Shown: positions 56,137 through 64,000 of the stretch, piece by piece
Position numbering within the stretch: position 1 is the stretch's first letter
How the letters are laid out: each line of letters starts with the position of its first letter
From: Clostridiales bacterium
GTDB taxonomy: Bacteria; Bacillota; Clostridia; Christensenellales; Aristaeellaceae
Reading direction: 5' to 3'
DNA: 64,000 nt
Assembly: GCA_017569285.1 (NCBI GenBank)
Contig: CP069419.1
Coordinates: 1,116,001 to 1,180,000, forward strand
Program-made: the position numbers and the translations under genes
The notes under the pieces: generated by a model
Databases searched by the model: none
Told to the model about the DNA's origin: nothing
The model's input: only the letters and a program-made list of their open reading frames with translations

Positions 56137-56910
56137 TTATCCGATCGTGGCGGTATGGTAGCCGTTGCCCTCTTCCGTCACTTCCACGCTGCCGTCGGTG
56201 CTCTCGGAGCGCAGCGGCACCTGGATCGTGGGCACGGCGGGGCCGTTCAGCTGGCGGTCCATTTCCTGCAGGATCTCAGCGTTCATGTCCTTCACGGGTT
56301 CCGCCTTCACAGTCTCAGCCTTTACGGTTTCGGTCTTCACGGTTTCAGCGGCAGGGGCTTCCGGGGCAGCGGCGGCCTTCGCGGCTTCCTCGGCCTTTTT
56401 CTTCTCCACGGCGGTGTTGATCTCGCGGGAGATGCCGTTCACAGTCTTCTTCACGTTGTCGGCCGCGTTGCGGACGATTTTCTCCACCTTCTCCTGGGTG
56501 AAAGCTTCGTCGTTGTTGTCGATGTTGATCTGGTAGCCCATCATCAGGCCCAGGATCAGTCCGAGCGCCGCGATGCCGAACGCGCGGTGCAGGCCCATCA
56601 GCAGGGCGGCCGCCACGACGAAGAGCACGGACAGGTTGATGATCAGTGTATCTCCCTTGCGGACCTTGATGCGGGTCCGGATCATTTTCTGGATGAAGTT
56701 CATGAATTTTCCTCCCTTTTTGCTGCTGTCTGCCTGGGGTGCCTGGGTCCGGGTGGTGTTCACTTCATGCAGCCGGCCGTTCTTTTCCAGGTCGATCAGC
56801 ACGCGGGCCACATCTCCGTTGTGGTAATCCAGCATGGACACCGCTTCCTCATAGGTGATCCCGCTCTTCCGGCGGATCAGTTCAATGTCTTCCATCGAGT
56901 AAGTCGCCAT
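56137..56910 (-). CDS. DUF4342 protein with UBA-like N-terminus
   Basis: 257 residues. ELIRRKSGITYEEAVSMLDYHNGDVARVLIDLEK (around 9-42, UBA/TS-N-like helix bundle) is followed by the DUF4342 membrane region (LSVLFVVAAALLMGLHRAFGIAALGLILGLMM, about 92-123) and a cytoplasmic tail with coiled-coil and repeated KTETVKAETVKAEPVK motifs. Function unknown. ATG at 56910 has AAAGGAG upstream; extension to 56964 is not homologous. It is just upstream of the two-component genes on the same strand and could share their transcript. Confidence 0.8.
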   Translation of the reverse strand: MATYSMEDIELIRRKSGITYEEAVSMLDYHNGDVARVLIDLEKNGRLHEVNTTRTQAPQADSSKKGGKFMNFIQKMIRTRIKVRKGDTLIINLSVLFVVAAALLMGLHRAFGIAALGLILGLMMGYQINIDNNDEAFTQEKVEKIVRNAADNVKKTVNGISREINTAVEKKKAEEAAKAAAAPEAPAAETVKTETVKAETVKAEPVKDMNAEILQEMDRQLNGPAVPTIQVPLRSESTDGSVEVTEEGNGYHTATIG

Positions 56911-57083
56911 TTTCGTTCTCCTTTCGCTGCCGGGTTCTCCCACCCGACACCGGCATGATATCACGCCTTCCGCCGTGTTGCTTGAGAAACAGCTTACTTT
57001 TAAATGAGAATCAGATTAAAAAACCCGGAAAAACCGGCCGGTTTTCTTAAGCTTCATCCGAAAAGACCTTCCCGGAGCATGCG

Positions 57084-57114
57084 AAAGCCCCCGGCCCGCA
57101 GGGCCGGGGCTTTC
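57084..57114. terminator. GC-rich hairpin downstream of tcdA
   Basis: AAAGCCCCCGGCCC (57084-57097) pairs with GGGCCGGGGCTTT (57101-57113) with one bulged C. The T-tract is short, so termination strength is uncertain. Confidence 0.6.
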
Positions 57115-57132
57115 ATCCGGGTCATTCCGGGG

Positions 57133-57885
57133 TTATTTCTGCAGCAGGTCCTTCACCACTTCACCTGCGAGGATCAGCCCTGCCACCGACGGCACAAACG
57201 CCGTGGATCCGGGAATATCCCGGCGCACGGTGCACTTCCGGGTGTCCGGCGGACAGATACAGTGGTTCCGGCAGCTGATGGCCGGGTCCTCCAGCGGGCG
57301 CGTCGGAATCTCCGTGGAATATACCACCTTCAGGTGTTTGATCCGGCGCTTGCGGCATTCCGCCCGCATCACCCGGGCCAGCGGGCACACCGACGTCTTG
57401 TAGATATCGGCCACGCGAAACGCGGTGGGATCCGTCTTGTTGCCTGCTCCCATGCAGGAGATAATGGGCGTTCCCGCCGCCTTCGCCGCTTCCACCAGCG
57501 TCAGTTTCCCCTTCACGGTGTCGATCGCGTCCACAATATAGTCGTATTCGGTAAAGTCAAACTGGTCCTGGGTATCCGGCATATAGAACGTCTTCCACGC
57601 GCGCACCCGGCAGTCCGGGTTGATGTCGCGGATGCGTTCCTCCGCCACCTCCACCTTGTACCGGCCCACCGTGGACCGCGTCGCGTACAGCTGCCGGTTC
57701 ACATTGGTCAGGCACACCTTGTCGTCGTCAATCAGGTCCAGCGCGCCGATTCCGGACCGTGCCAGCGCTTCCACGGCATATCCGCCCACACCGCCGATCC
57801 CGAACACCGCCACGTGGCTGTTCTTCAGTTTTTCCATTCCCTCCGGGCCGAACAGCAGCCGCGTACGGGAGAACTGATCCTGCAT
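57133..57885 (-). CDS. tcdA: tRNA threonylcarbamoyladenosine dehydratase, ThiF/E1-like
   Basis: 250 residues. ATP-dependent cyclisation of t6A37 to ct6A on tRNAs. FSRTRLLFGPEGMEKLKNSHVAVFGIGGVGGYAVEAL is the diagnostic N-terminus (shown for residues 5-41; Gly-rich GIGGVGG nucleotide loop). DDDKVCLTNVNRQLYA holds the Arg finger, and Cys residues ISCRNHCICPP sit where the family has its zinc or catalytic Cys region. It lies 32 bases after the Rrf2 gene in one operon. Confidence 0.92.
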   Translation of the reverse strand: MQDQFSRTRLLFGPEGMEKLKNSHVAVFGIGGVGGYAVEALARSGIGALDLIDDDKVCLTNVNRQLYATRSTVGRYKVEVAEERIRDINPDCRVRAWKTFYMPDTQDQFDFTEYDYIVDAIDTVKGKLTLVEAAKAAGTPIISCMGAGNKTDPTAFRVADIYKTSVCPLARVMRAECRKRRIKHLKVVYSTEIPTRPLEDPAISCRNHCICPPDTRKCTVRRDIPGSTAFVPSVAGLILAGEVVKDLLQK

Positions 57886-57917
57886 TCTGTCTTCGTTCCT
57901 TTCGTTCTCTCCCGGCC

Positions 57918-58316
57918 TTATTCCGCCAGGTCACTCAGCCGCTTGCTGTAGAAAAAGTTGTGGATCAGCTGGTTGTATTCCTTCCACATCGGCAGCGTCT
58001 CGCACATATCCGCCCGCGGGCACGGTTCCGCACCGTTTTCCAGGCAGGCGACGGAGCCGAATCTTCCCTCCGTCAGTTCTATGATCTCGCCCACGGGGAT
58101 GTCCTCCGGCTTGCGGGACAGCCTGTATCCGCCGCCCTTGCCGCTGATGCCGGTCACCAGCTTGCCGTTCACCAGGTCGCGCACGATAATCTCCAGGTAC
58201 TTTTTGGAGATCCCCTGCCGCTCCGCGATATCCTTCAGCGGGATATAGTGGTCCTGCGGCTGCTTGGCCAGGTCAATCATCACGCGCAGCGCGTATCTTC
58301 CCCGGGTGGAAATCAT
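57918..58316 (-). CDS. Rrf2-family regulator (IscR/CymR-like)
   Basis: 132 residues. ISTRGRYALRVMIDLA at the N-terminus and IAERQGISKKYLEIIVRDL recognition helix are typical. Three Cys (C91, C99, C105) lie where IscR has its Fe-S ligands (C92, C98, C104), so it may sense Fe-S status; CymR-type members lack these. The wing GKGGGYRLSRKPEDI is complete. GGAGGAAGAG precedes the ATG. A long palindrome covers its own promoter. Confidence 0.92.
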   Translation of the reverse strand: MISTRGRYALRVMIDLAKQPQDHYIPLKDIAERQGISKKYLEIIVRDLVNGKLVTGISGKGGGYRLSRKPEDIPVGEIIELTEGRFGSVACLENGAEPCPRADMCETLPMWKEYNQLIHNFFYSKRLSDLAE

Positions 58317-58341
58317 GGTCTCTTCCTCCTCCGACTCAGTA

Positions 58342-58376
58342 CGCCTATTTTACCGCAGGGTAAATAGGCGAGTCAA
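58342..58376 (-). promoter_or_regulatory. Promoter and long palindromic operator of the Rrf2 gene
   Basis: Minus strand: TTGACT (58371-58376), 18 bases, TAAAAT (58347-58352). The spacer and -10 are covered by CGCCTATTTTACC-GCAG-GGTAAATAGGCG (58342-58370, one extra T in one arm), flanked by GACTC/GAGTC. Strong candidate for autoregulation. Confidence 0.75.
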
Positions 58377-58398
58377 GCTTCAATCCTGTTTTCCGCAG

Positions 58399-58430
58399 GA
58401 AAAAACCCGCAGTGTTCATCATTGCGGGTT
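58399..58430 (-). terminator. Intrinsic terminator of the VanW gene operon
   Basis: Minus strand: AACCCGCA (58423-58430), loop, TGCGGGTT (58404-58411), then TTTTT. The stem includes the last codons of the VanW gene. Confidence 0.8.
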
Positions 58431-60182
58431 GTATTCCACCGTTTCCTGGTAAGCCTTGTAGGTGGTGGTGTACAGCAGCTCTTCCCTCACCACCCGGTTC
58501 CCCTGGTACCAGGTCTTCCAGGTTTCCACCACGTATCCCGGCCGCCCGGTCACGGTTTTTTTGGTCTCTCCCGGTGCCAGGCTGCTGTTGATCTCGTATT
58601 TGGTGCCCGACGGCTGGTCGATTGTCCGTACCGTCTTGCTTTGCAGGTCGATCTTCATGTCCGCGCCGAGGCTCATGCCGTAGATGTTCACGGTGATCTT
58701 CCGGTTGGAATACCCCGCCACGATAAAGATTGGCCAGTTCGTGTTGTTTTTGAATTTCATGTCCAGCCCCGGCCAGTTGACCGTGGCGTCAAATCCCTTT
58801 TCGATATAGGAGGACGGCCACGCGTGGGGATTCCGCTCCACAATCTCCATATCCGCCCGCACCGCCGCGTTGAACAGCGTGGAGCTGGTCTGGCATACGC
58901 CGCCGCCGATCTCATCGCGCGTGGTGCCGCCGGAAATCGCCGCGGCTTCCTTGTATCCCTTGGCTGCCGTTCGTTCCCCGGTCGCCTGGTTGAAGGAGAA
59001 GGTTTCTCCCGGCTGCACGGTAATCCCGTTGATCGCCTGGGCGCTCAGCTGGATGTTTGTGTTCCGGTTCTTGTTGTTCGTTGTCGTGGTGGTATAGGCG
59101 GAGATCAGGCCGAAGCGGTTCATCAGCTCCGTTTTGGTCATTTCCGCCAGCACCTTTTCCGGCGTTACCCGGATGGTGGTCGCGGTCACGCCGTTATCCA
59201 GCAGCGTGGTCAGCCGCTCGTACAGTTCGTCCGGATCAATCCGTGCCCCGGGCCGGTCTTCCGTAAAGGTAAACTTCTTGGTGGTGAAGTCAAATGTCGC
59301 CACCATGCTGTTCACCGGATCGCAGTTAACATAGTTCACAATGCCGTCCGTCATCACGCGCAGCGCCTTGTGGTCATAGTCCTGCTTCGTCGTAAAGGAT
59401 ACAGGATTGGCCTGCAGGGAGGACGCCCGGTTTACGCGCTCCTGGAACGGCGTCATGCTGCTGCCCTGCAGCTCCGTGGTGTTGCCCCGTCCGGCCGCCC
59501 AGGCTTTTTCCACCGTTTCCGCAATGTTCCGGGAAATCGGGACGCGTTCACTGTTCACGTGCCAGCTTTCGTTGCCCACCGATACAATGATATCGAACGT
59601 GGTGTCCGTCTTCACGTTCACGGCTTCCACGGCCTTGGCTGCCTGCTCGCGGGTCATGCCGCCCACGTCCACGTTGTCAATGAACACGCCGGGATAGATT
59701 TTGTCGGAGTACAGGAGGTCCCGCCATTCGTCAATCGCTTCATCCTGCTGCGGTTCCTGGGTCAGCACGCTTCCGTTCGCGAATCCGATCGTCGGCAGGA
59801 ATTTATAGGGAATGCCGGTCACCTGCGGGAACATCAGCACGCCGATCCCCGTCAGGATCACCAGGCATACCGCGATCACCGCTGCCCATGCGCCGCGGTT
59901 TTTCGTCTCTTTCCGGGGCCGCCGCCATTCCGGCTCGTCCCGGTTGCTGCTGAACCGGTCAAAATCGTCAAACAGCGGGGACGGTGACCCCAGCCCGTCA
60001 TTCTCATTTCCGGTGAAATAGCGCCGCCGATCCGCAGGCTGCTCCGGCCTCCGGGCATCCTCTGTCCGGCCGTAGGGCATTTTTCCGGGCAGGGTCGGAT
60101 CACCGGTCCGTTTCGGCCCGGTGTACTCACCCGGAATGGTATCCCCGTCTCCGTAGAGCTCGTATCGTTTCAGCTTCGCCAT
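58419..60182 (-). CDS. VanW-family cell-wall protein (YoaR-like)
   Basis: 587 residues. A polar 95-residue cytoplasmic start, one membrane helix (about 96-117: AWAAVIAVCLVILTGIGVLMF), then two peptidoglycan-binding_4 (YoaR-like) domains up to about 370, the VanW domain (NRNTNIQLSAQAINGITVQPGETFSFN and GGGVCQTSSTLFNAAVRA, about 385-520) and a G5-like end. VanW proteins occur with vancomycin-resistance clusters and widely in Clostridia; their activity is unproven. Last gene of a leftward run with U32, MltG and YlbF. Confidence 0.9.
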   Translation of the reverse strand: MAKLKRYELYGDGDTIPGEYTGPKRTGDPTLPGKMPYGRTEDARRPEQPADRRRYFTGNENDGLGSPSPLFDDFDRFSSNRDEPEWRRPRKETKNRGAWAAVIAVCLVILTGIGVLMFPQVTGIPYKFLPTIGFANGSVLTQEPQQDEAIDEWRDLLYSDKIYPGVFIDNVDVGGMTREQAAKAVEAVNVKTDTTFDIIVSVGNESWHVNSERVPISRNIAETVEKAWAAGRGNTTELQGSSMTPFQERVNRASSLQANPVSFTTKQDYDHKALRVMTDGIVNYVNCDPVNSMVATFDFTTKKFTFTEDRPGARIDPDELYERLTTLLDNGVTATTIRVTPEKVLAEMTKTELMNRFGLISAYTTTTTNNKNRNTNIQLSAQAINGITVQPGETFSFNQATGERTAAKGYKEAAAISGGTTRDEIGGGVCQTSSTLFNAAVRADMEIVERNPHAWPSSYIEKGFDATVNWPGLDMKFKNNTNWPIFIVAGYSNRKITVNIYGMSLGADMKIDLQSKTVRTIDQPSGTKYEINSSLAPGETKKTVTGRPGYVVETWKTWYQGNRVVREELLYTTTYKAYQETVEYNPQ

Positions 60183-60194
60183 TTTCCTTCTCCG

Positions 60195-61424
60195 TTATCT
60201 CCTGTGGTTCCTCACCGGTCCCCGCAGGATATCCCCGGCTTCGCAGCCCGGCAGTTCCATACGGATCGTTTCTCCGGCAATTCCCAGTGTCTCCAGTATC
60301 TCGCCCGTCTTTTCCCGCAGGAAGGGCTTTGCGGTAATCTTCCGTACGCCCGCAGGCGTCATCAGTTCCAGTTCCTCTCCCGCAAAAAAGCGGTTTTTCA
60401 GCAGCAGCTGCGCTTCCCCCCTGGCCGCGTCATAGGCGGTCACCCGGGCGCAGAATTCGCGCTCCTGGTGGAAGCCCTCCGCGCCGCCCGGCTCTTCCGG
60501 TTTTCCCAGCAGGAAGCCCGTGTCGCTGTCCCGGTGGCTGGCGCATTTCAGCTCCTCCGCCAGTTCCGGCAGTGCCTGCGCAAAAGCTTCCCGTCCCTGC
60601 GCCAGCAGGTCCAGCGCCCGGCGGTATGCGCCGGTAACCACCGCCACGTAGTATTCGGTCTTCATCCGGCCTTCAATCTTCAGGCTGGATATCCCGGCCT
60701 CCGCCAGTTCCGGCAGGATCGGCATCAGGCACAGGTCTTTGGCGGAGAACAGGTAGGTGCCCCGTTCATCCTCCTCCACCGGCAGGTACACGCCCGGCCG
60801 TTTTTCTTCCATCACGGCGTACTGCCACCGGCAGGGCTGGGCGCATTCGCCCCGGTTGCCGCTCCGCCCGGTCAGGTAAGCGCTCAGCATGCACCGCCCG
60901 GAATAGGCCATGCAGCTGGCTCCGTGCACAAAGGTTTCCAGCTGGATGCTGTCCCCCACGGCTTCCTTCATCCGGGCAATCCGCTCCAGGCTCATTTCCC
61001 GGGCCAGGATCACCCGCTCGCAGCCCATGTCCCGGTACATCTTCACGGCGTCCGTATTCACGGTGTTCGCCTGCGTGCTCACATGCACCGGCAGCTCCGG
61101 CAGTTCCCGCCGCAGCCGGCGGATCGCGCCGGGATCGCTCACGATCACCGCGTCCGCCCCGGCATCCCGCGCCTCGCGGGCGGCGTCCACGAACCCCTCC
61201 ATCTCGTCGTCGAAGGGGAAAATATTCATCGTCACATAAAACCGGGCGCCGCATTCATGGGTCCGCCCGATGGCTGTGCGCAGCTCATCGCCGTCAAAGT
61301 TGCCGGCGTATGCCCGCAGGCCGTAATGCTTCATGCCGCCGTATACCGCGTCCGCCCCGAAGTGCAGCGCGGCCTCCAGCGATTCCCGGTTTCCCGCCGG
61401 GCACAGCAGCTCCGGCACCTTCAT
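60195..61424 (-). CDS. Peptidase U32 family protein
   Basis: 409 residues. The U32 signature is ETFVHGASCMAYSGRCMLS near residues 164-182, with GNRGECAQPCRW following; these Cys bind a metal or Fe-S centre in relatives. ELLCPAGNRESLEAALHFGADAVYGG is the canonical N-terminus. Relatives include collagenase-like and RlhA/TrhP-type RNA-hydroxylation proteins, so peptidase activity is not certain. The ATG at 61424 overlaps the MltG stop (TGATG); a GTG one codon earlier is an alternative. Confidence 0.9.
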   Translation of the reverse strand: MKVPELLCPAGNRESLEAALHFGADAVYGGMKHYGLRAYAGNFDGDELRTAIGRTHECGARFYVTMNIFPFDDEMEGFVDAAREARDAGADAVIVSDPGAIRRLRRELPELPVHVSTQANTVNTDAVKMYRDMGCERVILAREMSLERIARMKEAVGDSIQLETFVHGASCMAYSGRCMLSAYLTGRSGNRGECAQPCRWQYAVMEEKRPGVYLPVEEDERGTYLFSAKDLCLMPILPELAEAGISSLKIEGRMKTEYYVAVVTGAYRRALDLLAQGREAFAQALPELAEELKCASHRDSDTGFLLGKPEEPGGAEGFHQEREFCARVTAYDAARGEAQLLLKNRFFAGEELELMTPAGVRKITAKPFLREKTGEILETLGIAGETIRMELPGCEAGDILRGPVRNHRR

Positions 61425-62605
61425 CACTGGATCCCCCTGCTCTGGTCATACTGCTCCCAGGAATTCCGGTAGGCGTTCACCGCGCGCTCATGCTCCGCCA
61501 GTGTCCGGGAGAAGTACAGCTCGCCGCTCTCCGGCTCCTTGGCGCAGAAGAACAGGTAGTTCTGGGCCACCATCGTCTCGTCGGGATACAGCGCCGCGCG
61601 GATTGCCGCCGGCGAGGGATTGCAGATTGGTCCGGGCGGAAGTCCCTTGTTGGCATAGGTGTTGTAGGGGTTGTTCACGCTGACGTCGCTCTGGGTCAGC
61701 GCCATTTTCCGCACACCGGTCACATAGTGCACGGTCACGTCACTCTCCAGCTTCATGCCCGCCTTCAGCCGGTTGTGGAACACCGCGCTCACGCGCGCGA
61801 AGTCCGTCTCCCGGCCTTCCTTTTCGATCAGGCTGGCCAGCGTCAGGGCTTCGTCCATCGTCATGCCCAGCTTTTCCGCCTGTTCCTGGTATTCCTCCGG
61901 GAACACCGCCTCGGTCTGGCTCAGCAGCTTCCGGATGATTTCCTCCTCCGTCGCGCTCACGTATACTTCATACGTGTTCGGCGCCAGGTATCCTTCCAGG
62001 ATATACTTCCGCTGCGCCGCGTTCCGGTTGGCCAGCACGTCCGCGATATAGTAGTAATCCCGGAATTCCGTTCCCTCCCGGCACAGCCGCAGGAAGGTGT
62101 CCGCGTTCTCCAGCGTGCCGTTCTTCACCAGCTTGGCCGCGAAGTCCTCCACCGTTTCGCCGGGAATCAGCGTAATATTGCGCACCAGCGGGTTGCCGTC
62201 GCCGGCCGCCAGCTGCTCCGCGATTTCCGTCATATTCATGTTTTTGCGCAGCGCGTAGGTGCCGACCTGGATCTTCTGTCCCATACCGACAAAGTCGCAG
62301 TAATACTTGAACACCGTCTTGCTGCGGATCAGCCCGGCCGCCTCCAGGTTCGCCGAAACGCGGTTCAGGCTCTGCCCGGAGGTGATTTCAAACGGGTATT
62401 CGGCTGTATCTTCCACGTCCACAGGCGCGGCAAACGTACCGTACAGCTTGTTCCATACGGTCGTTCCGATTCCCACAATCAGTACCAGTACCGTCAGCGC
62501 GATCAGGATCGGGCGCAGGATCTGCCACAGCCCGCTGTACCAGTACAGGCCGTACTGCCGCTCATCCCGCATGCTGCGGTAGGTGTAATTCTTCCGTTCC
62601 TTCAA
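61424..62605 (-). CDS. mltG: Endolytic murein transglycosylase MltG
   Basis: 393 residues. Cuts nascent peptidoglycan strands to release them from synthesis. One membrane helix (about 27-48: ILRPILIALTVLVLIVGIGTTVW), a LysM-like part, then the YceG core with LASLIEKEG (catalytic Glu), VSAVFHNRLKAGMKLESDVTVHY and YNTYANKGLPPGPICNPSPAAIRAAL. Longer basic Tyr-rich N-terminus than E. coli MltG. Lies 3 bases after ylbF and overlaps the U32 gene. Confidence 0.95.
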   Translation of the reverse strand: MKERKNYTYRSMRDERQYGLYWYSGLWQILRPILIALTVLVLIVGIGTTVWNKLYGTFAAPVDVEDTAEYPFEITSGQSLNRVSANLEAAGLIRSKTVFKYYCDFVGMGQKIQVGTYALRKNMNMTEIAEQLAAGDGNPLVRNITLIPGETVEDFAAKLVKNGTLENADTFLRLCREGTEFRDYYYIADVLANRNAAQRKYILEGYLAPNTYEVYVSATEEEIIRKLLSQTEAVFPEEYQEQAEKLGMTMDEALTLASLIEKEGRETDFARVSAVFHNRLKAGMKLESDVTVHYVTGVRKMALTQSDVSVNNPYNTYANKGLPPGPICNPSPAAIRAALYPDETMVAQNYLFFCAKEPESGELYFSRTLAEHERAVNAYRNSWEQYDQSRGIQ

Positions 62606-62608
62606 TGT

Positions 62609-62959
62609 TTACCCCTCAAGCCCCGGAATGGACATATCGACGTCCGCCGCTTCCGTCACAATCCGGAAAATATCCGCCAGCGCCTGCTGCAGCCGCATCT
62701 CGGCCATCAGGAACTGGCTGACCTCCTCCTTGGAGAACAGCAGCGCAGAGATGCCGGAAAACCGCTGCATGTCCTCGCTGTCCGCCTGCTGTCCGCTCAT
62801 CACGGCCATCTGGATCGTCACCTGCAGCTTCCGGTATTCCTTGATCAGCGCGGCGGTGGTTTCATCCGCCATCACGGATTCCTTCAGGTCATGGTAAGTC
62901 CGGTATTCCTCGCTGTCGCGGATATCCTGCGCAAGGCGGTAAGTGGATGAATAATCCAT
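62609..62959 (-). CDS. YlbF/YmcA-family regulator
   Basis: 116 residues, mainly helical. LAQDIRDSEEYRTYHDLKESVMADETTAALIKEYRKLQ spans the family pattern (residues 9-46), followed by FLMAEMRLQQALADIFRIV. In Bacillus, YlbF with YmcA and YaaT directs RNase Y; the gene here adjoins ribonuclease J, in keeping with an RNA-decay role. It could instead be one of several YlbF paralogues. GAAGGAGG precedes the ATG. Confidence 0.85.
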   Translation of the reverse strand: MDYSSTYRLAQDIRDSEEYRTYHDLKESVMADETTAALIKEYRKLQVTIQMAVMSGQQADSEDMQRFSGISALLFSKEEVSQFLMAEMRLQQALADIFRIVTEAADVDMSIPGLEG

Positions 62960-62981
62960 GTCGGATGCCTCCTTCGGTTAT

Positions 62982-63019
62982 AAAAACGGCCAGCAGGGGT
63001 TTTTCCTTCCCCGCTGACC
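62982..63019 (-). terminator. Intrinsic terminator after ribonuclease J
   Basis: Minus strand: GGTCAGCGGGG (63009-63019) pairs with CCCC-GCTGGCC (62988-62999, one bulged base), followed by GTTTTTAT. Confidence 0.8.
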
Positions 63020-63057
63020 TGTATTATACCGTTTTCCGCTGCTTTTCGCAACGAATG

Positions 63058-64000
63058 TCAGATGTCCAGGATGATCGGCAGGATCATCGGGTTCCGCTTG
63101 ATCTTCTCGAAAATGAAGCGGTGCACCTCGTCCTTGATCAGGTTCTTCAGGTCCGGCCAGTTGTCGCCCTGGAGGTTGTTCTCCGCCAGGATGTTCCGCA
63201 CCAGCACCTGGGTGTTGTCGATGATATCCTCGTTCTCCTTCACGTAGATGAAGCCGCGGCTCACGATATCCGGGCCACTCACCAGCTTGCCCTCGTCGCG
63301 GTCGATGGCCATCGCCACGATCACCAGGCCGTCCTGGCTCAGGTGTTTCCGGTCGCGCAGCACGATGTTGCCGACGTCGCCCACGCCCAGGCCGTCCACC
63401 AGGACGCCGCCCACGGGAACCTGCTCGCCCAGGGCCAGCACGTCCTCGTTCATCTCGATCACCTGGCCCAGCTCGGGAATCACGATGTTCTGGCTCGGCA
63501 CGCCCATGGACTCGGCCAGCAGCGCGTGCTGCCACATCATGCGGTATTCACCGTGCACGGGGATGAAGTACTTCGGGCGGATCAGCGCGTGCAGCAGTTT
63601 CAGCTCTTCCTTGCAGGCGTGGCCGGAAACGTGCACCTCCGCCATCGCGCTGTACACCACCTGCGCGCCCAGCCGGTACAACTGGTTGATCACGCGGGAG
63701 ATAAACTTCTCGTTGCCGGGAATCGGCGTCGCGGAAATGATGACCATGTCGCTCTGGCGGATCTGCAGCTTCCGGTGTTCGGCGTACGCCATCCGGGTCA
63801 GGCCGGCCATCGGCTCGCCCTGGCTGCCTGTGGTCATCACCAGGATCTCGTTGTCGGGATACTGGTCCAGCATGTCCATATCAATCAGGCATTCTTCCGG
63901 AATCTGCAGCTCGCCGATGCTCATCGCCACGCGGCTGACGTTCACCATGCTCCGGCCGATAAAGCATACGCGCCGGCCGAACCGGATTGCGCTGTCGATA
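63058..64000 (-). CDS. rnj: Ribonuclease J (C-terminal part; 5' end outside window)
   Basis: The last 314 codons of a metallo-beta-lactamase/beta-CASP exo- and endoribonuclease that matures rRNA and degrades mRNA. Seen in order: GRSMVNVSRVAM, NEILVMTTGSQGEPMAGLTRMA, VIISATPIPGNEKFISRVINQLYRLGA, HVSGHACKEELKLLHALIRPKYFIPVHGEYRMM (beta-CASP and metal motifs; quoted across residues but each known), then the RNase J C-terminal region GDVGNIVLRDRKHL. The frame is open to the window edge, reading IDSAIRFGRRVCFIGRSM before the first ATG at 63948, so that ATG is not the start. No stop is lost. Confidence 0.95.
   Translation of the reverse strand, partial: IDSAIRFGRRVCFIGRSMVNVSRVAMSIGELQIPEECLIDMDMLDQYPDNEILVMTTGSQGEPMAGLTRMAYAEHRKLQIRQSDMVIISATPIPGNEKFISRVINQLYRLGAQVVYSAMAEVHVSGHACKEELKLLHALIRPKYFIPVHGEYRMMWQHALLAESMGVPSQNIVIPELGQVIEMNEDVLALGEQVPVGGVLVDGLGVGDVGNIVLRDRKHLSQDGLVIVAMAIDRDEGKLVSGPDIVSRGFIYVKENEDIIDNTQVLVRNILAENNLQGDNWPDLKNLIKDEVHRFIFEKIKRNPMILPIILDI

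Overview
The window looks like chromosome from a Gram-positive, anaerobic Bacillota (Clostridia-type) bacterium with fairly high G+C. The evidence is strong AGGAGG ribosome-binding sites, TTGACA/TATAAT-like promoters, ribonuclease J, YlbF, LarC, VanW and DUF3793 proteins. The carbohydrate genes (LplB/MalG-type ABC permeases, a GH127-like enzyme, GH125 and a PL11 rhamnogalacturonan lyase) suggest a gut or rumen plant-glycan degrader. An Aristaeellaceae/Christensenellales-like origin is a guess from gene content, not something I could test. Both insertion sequences are visibly more AT-rich than the host genes.

Layout. 1-7.7 kb: glycan-use genes, namely two sugar ABC permeases, a GH127-like hydrolase, a PHP phosphoesterase, a GH125 mannosidase, an EEP phosphohydrolase and an MFS carrier. 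7.8-16.3 kb: flavin reductase; a promoter with twin GTTAG-N6-CTAAC boxes driving DUF3793, flavodoxin and a 28-residue membrane peptide; a HEAT-repeat protein; a large DUF5107/TPR protein; pyruvate kinase; and an IS200-type element with a frameshifted transposase. 16.3-20.5 kb: a leftward operon of OhrR-type regulator, glutathione peroxidase, CDF metal exporter, radical SAM protein and nitroreductase. 20.7-26.5 kb: MMPL/RND exporter with divergent TetR regulator, MATE exporter and LarC. 26.5-33.3 kb: metY behind a Cys-containing leader peptide, a phosphatase/DUF1653/flavodoxin operon, a GtrII-like membrane protein and small housekeeping genes. 33.4-40 kb: a rightward eight-gene operon of small-molecule-modifying enzymes, with a promoter at one end and a terminator at the other. 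40-46 kb: PL11 lyase, esterase, ZIP transporter with AraC-type regulator, and a secreted protein. 46.3-49.4 kb: FtsX/MacB-type ABC exporter. 49.5-52.4 kb: copper module with CsoR box, csoR and copA, the last carrying a fused CopZ-like tail. 52.4-53.9 kb: an intact IS3-family element. 53.9-64 kb: two-component system, DUF4342 protein, TcdA, Rrf2 regulator, VanW protein, U32 peptidase, MltG, YlbF and the 3' part of ribonuclease J.

The most notable observations are these. A repeated palindromic operator (GTTAG-N6-CTAAC and variants) sits at three separate promoters serving flavodoxin/DUF3793, AraC+ZIP and an ABC exporter, which suggests one metal-responsive regulon. The IS3-family element sits exactly in the loop of a bidirectional terminator between copA and a sensor kinase. 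A 19-codon reading frame with three Cys codons precedes metY. copA carries an in-frame CopZ-like domain with its own perfect ribosome-binding site and start. An eight-gene operon of GNAT, serine hydrolase, methyltransferase, deaminase and kinase genes begins with a GNAT-beta-lactamase fusion.
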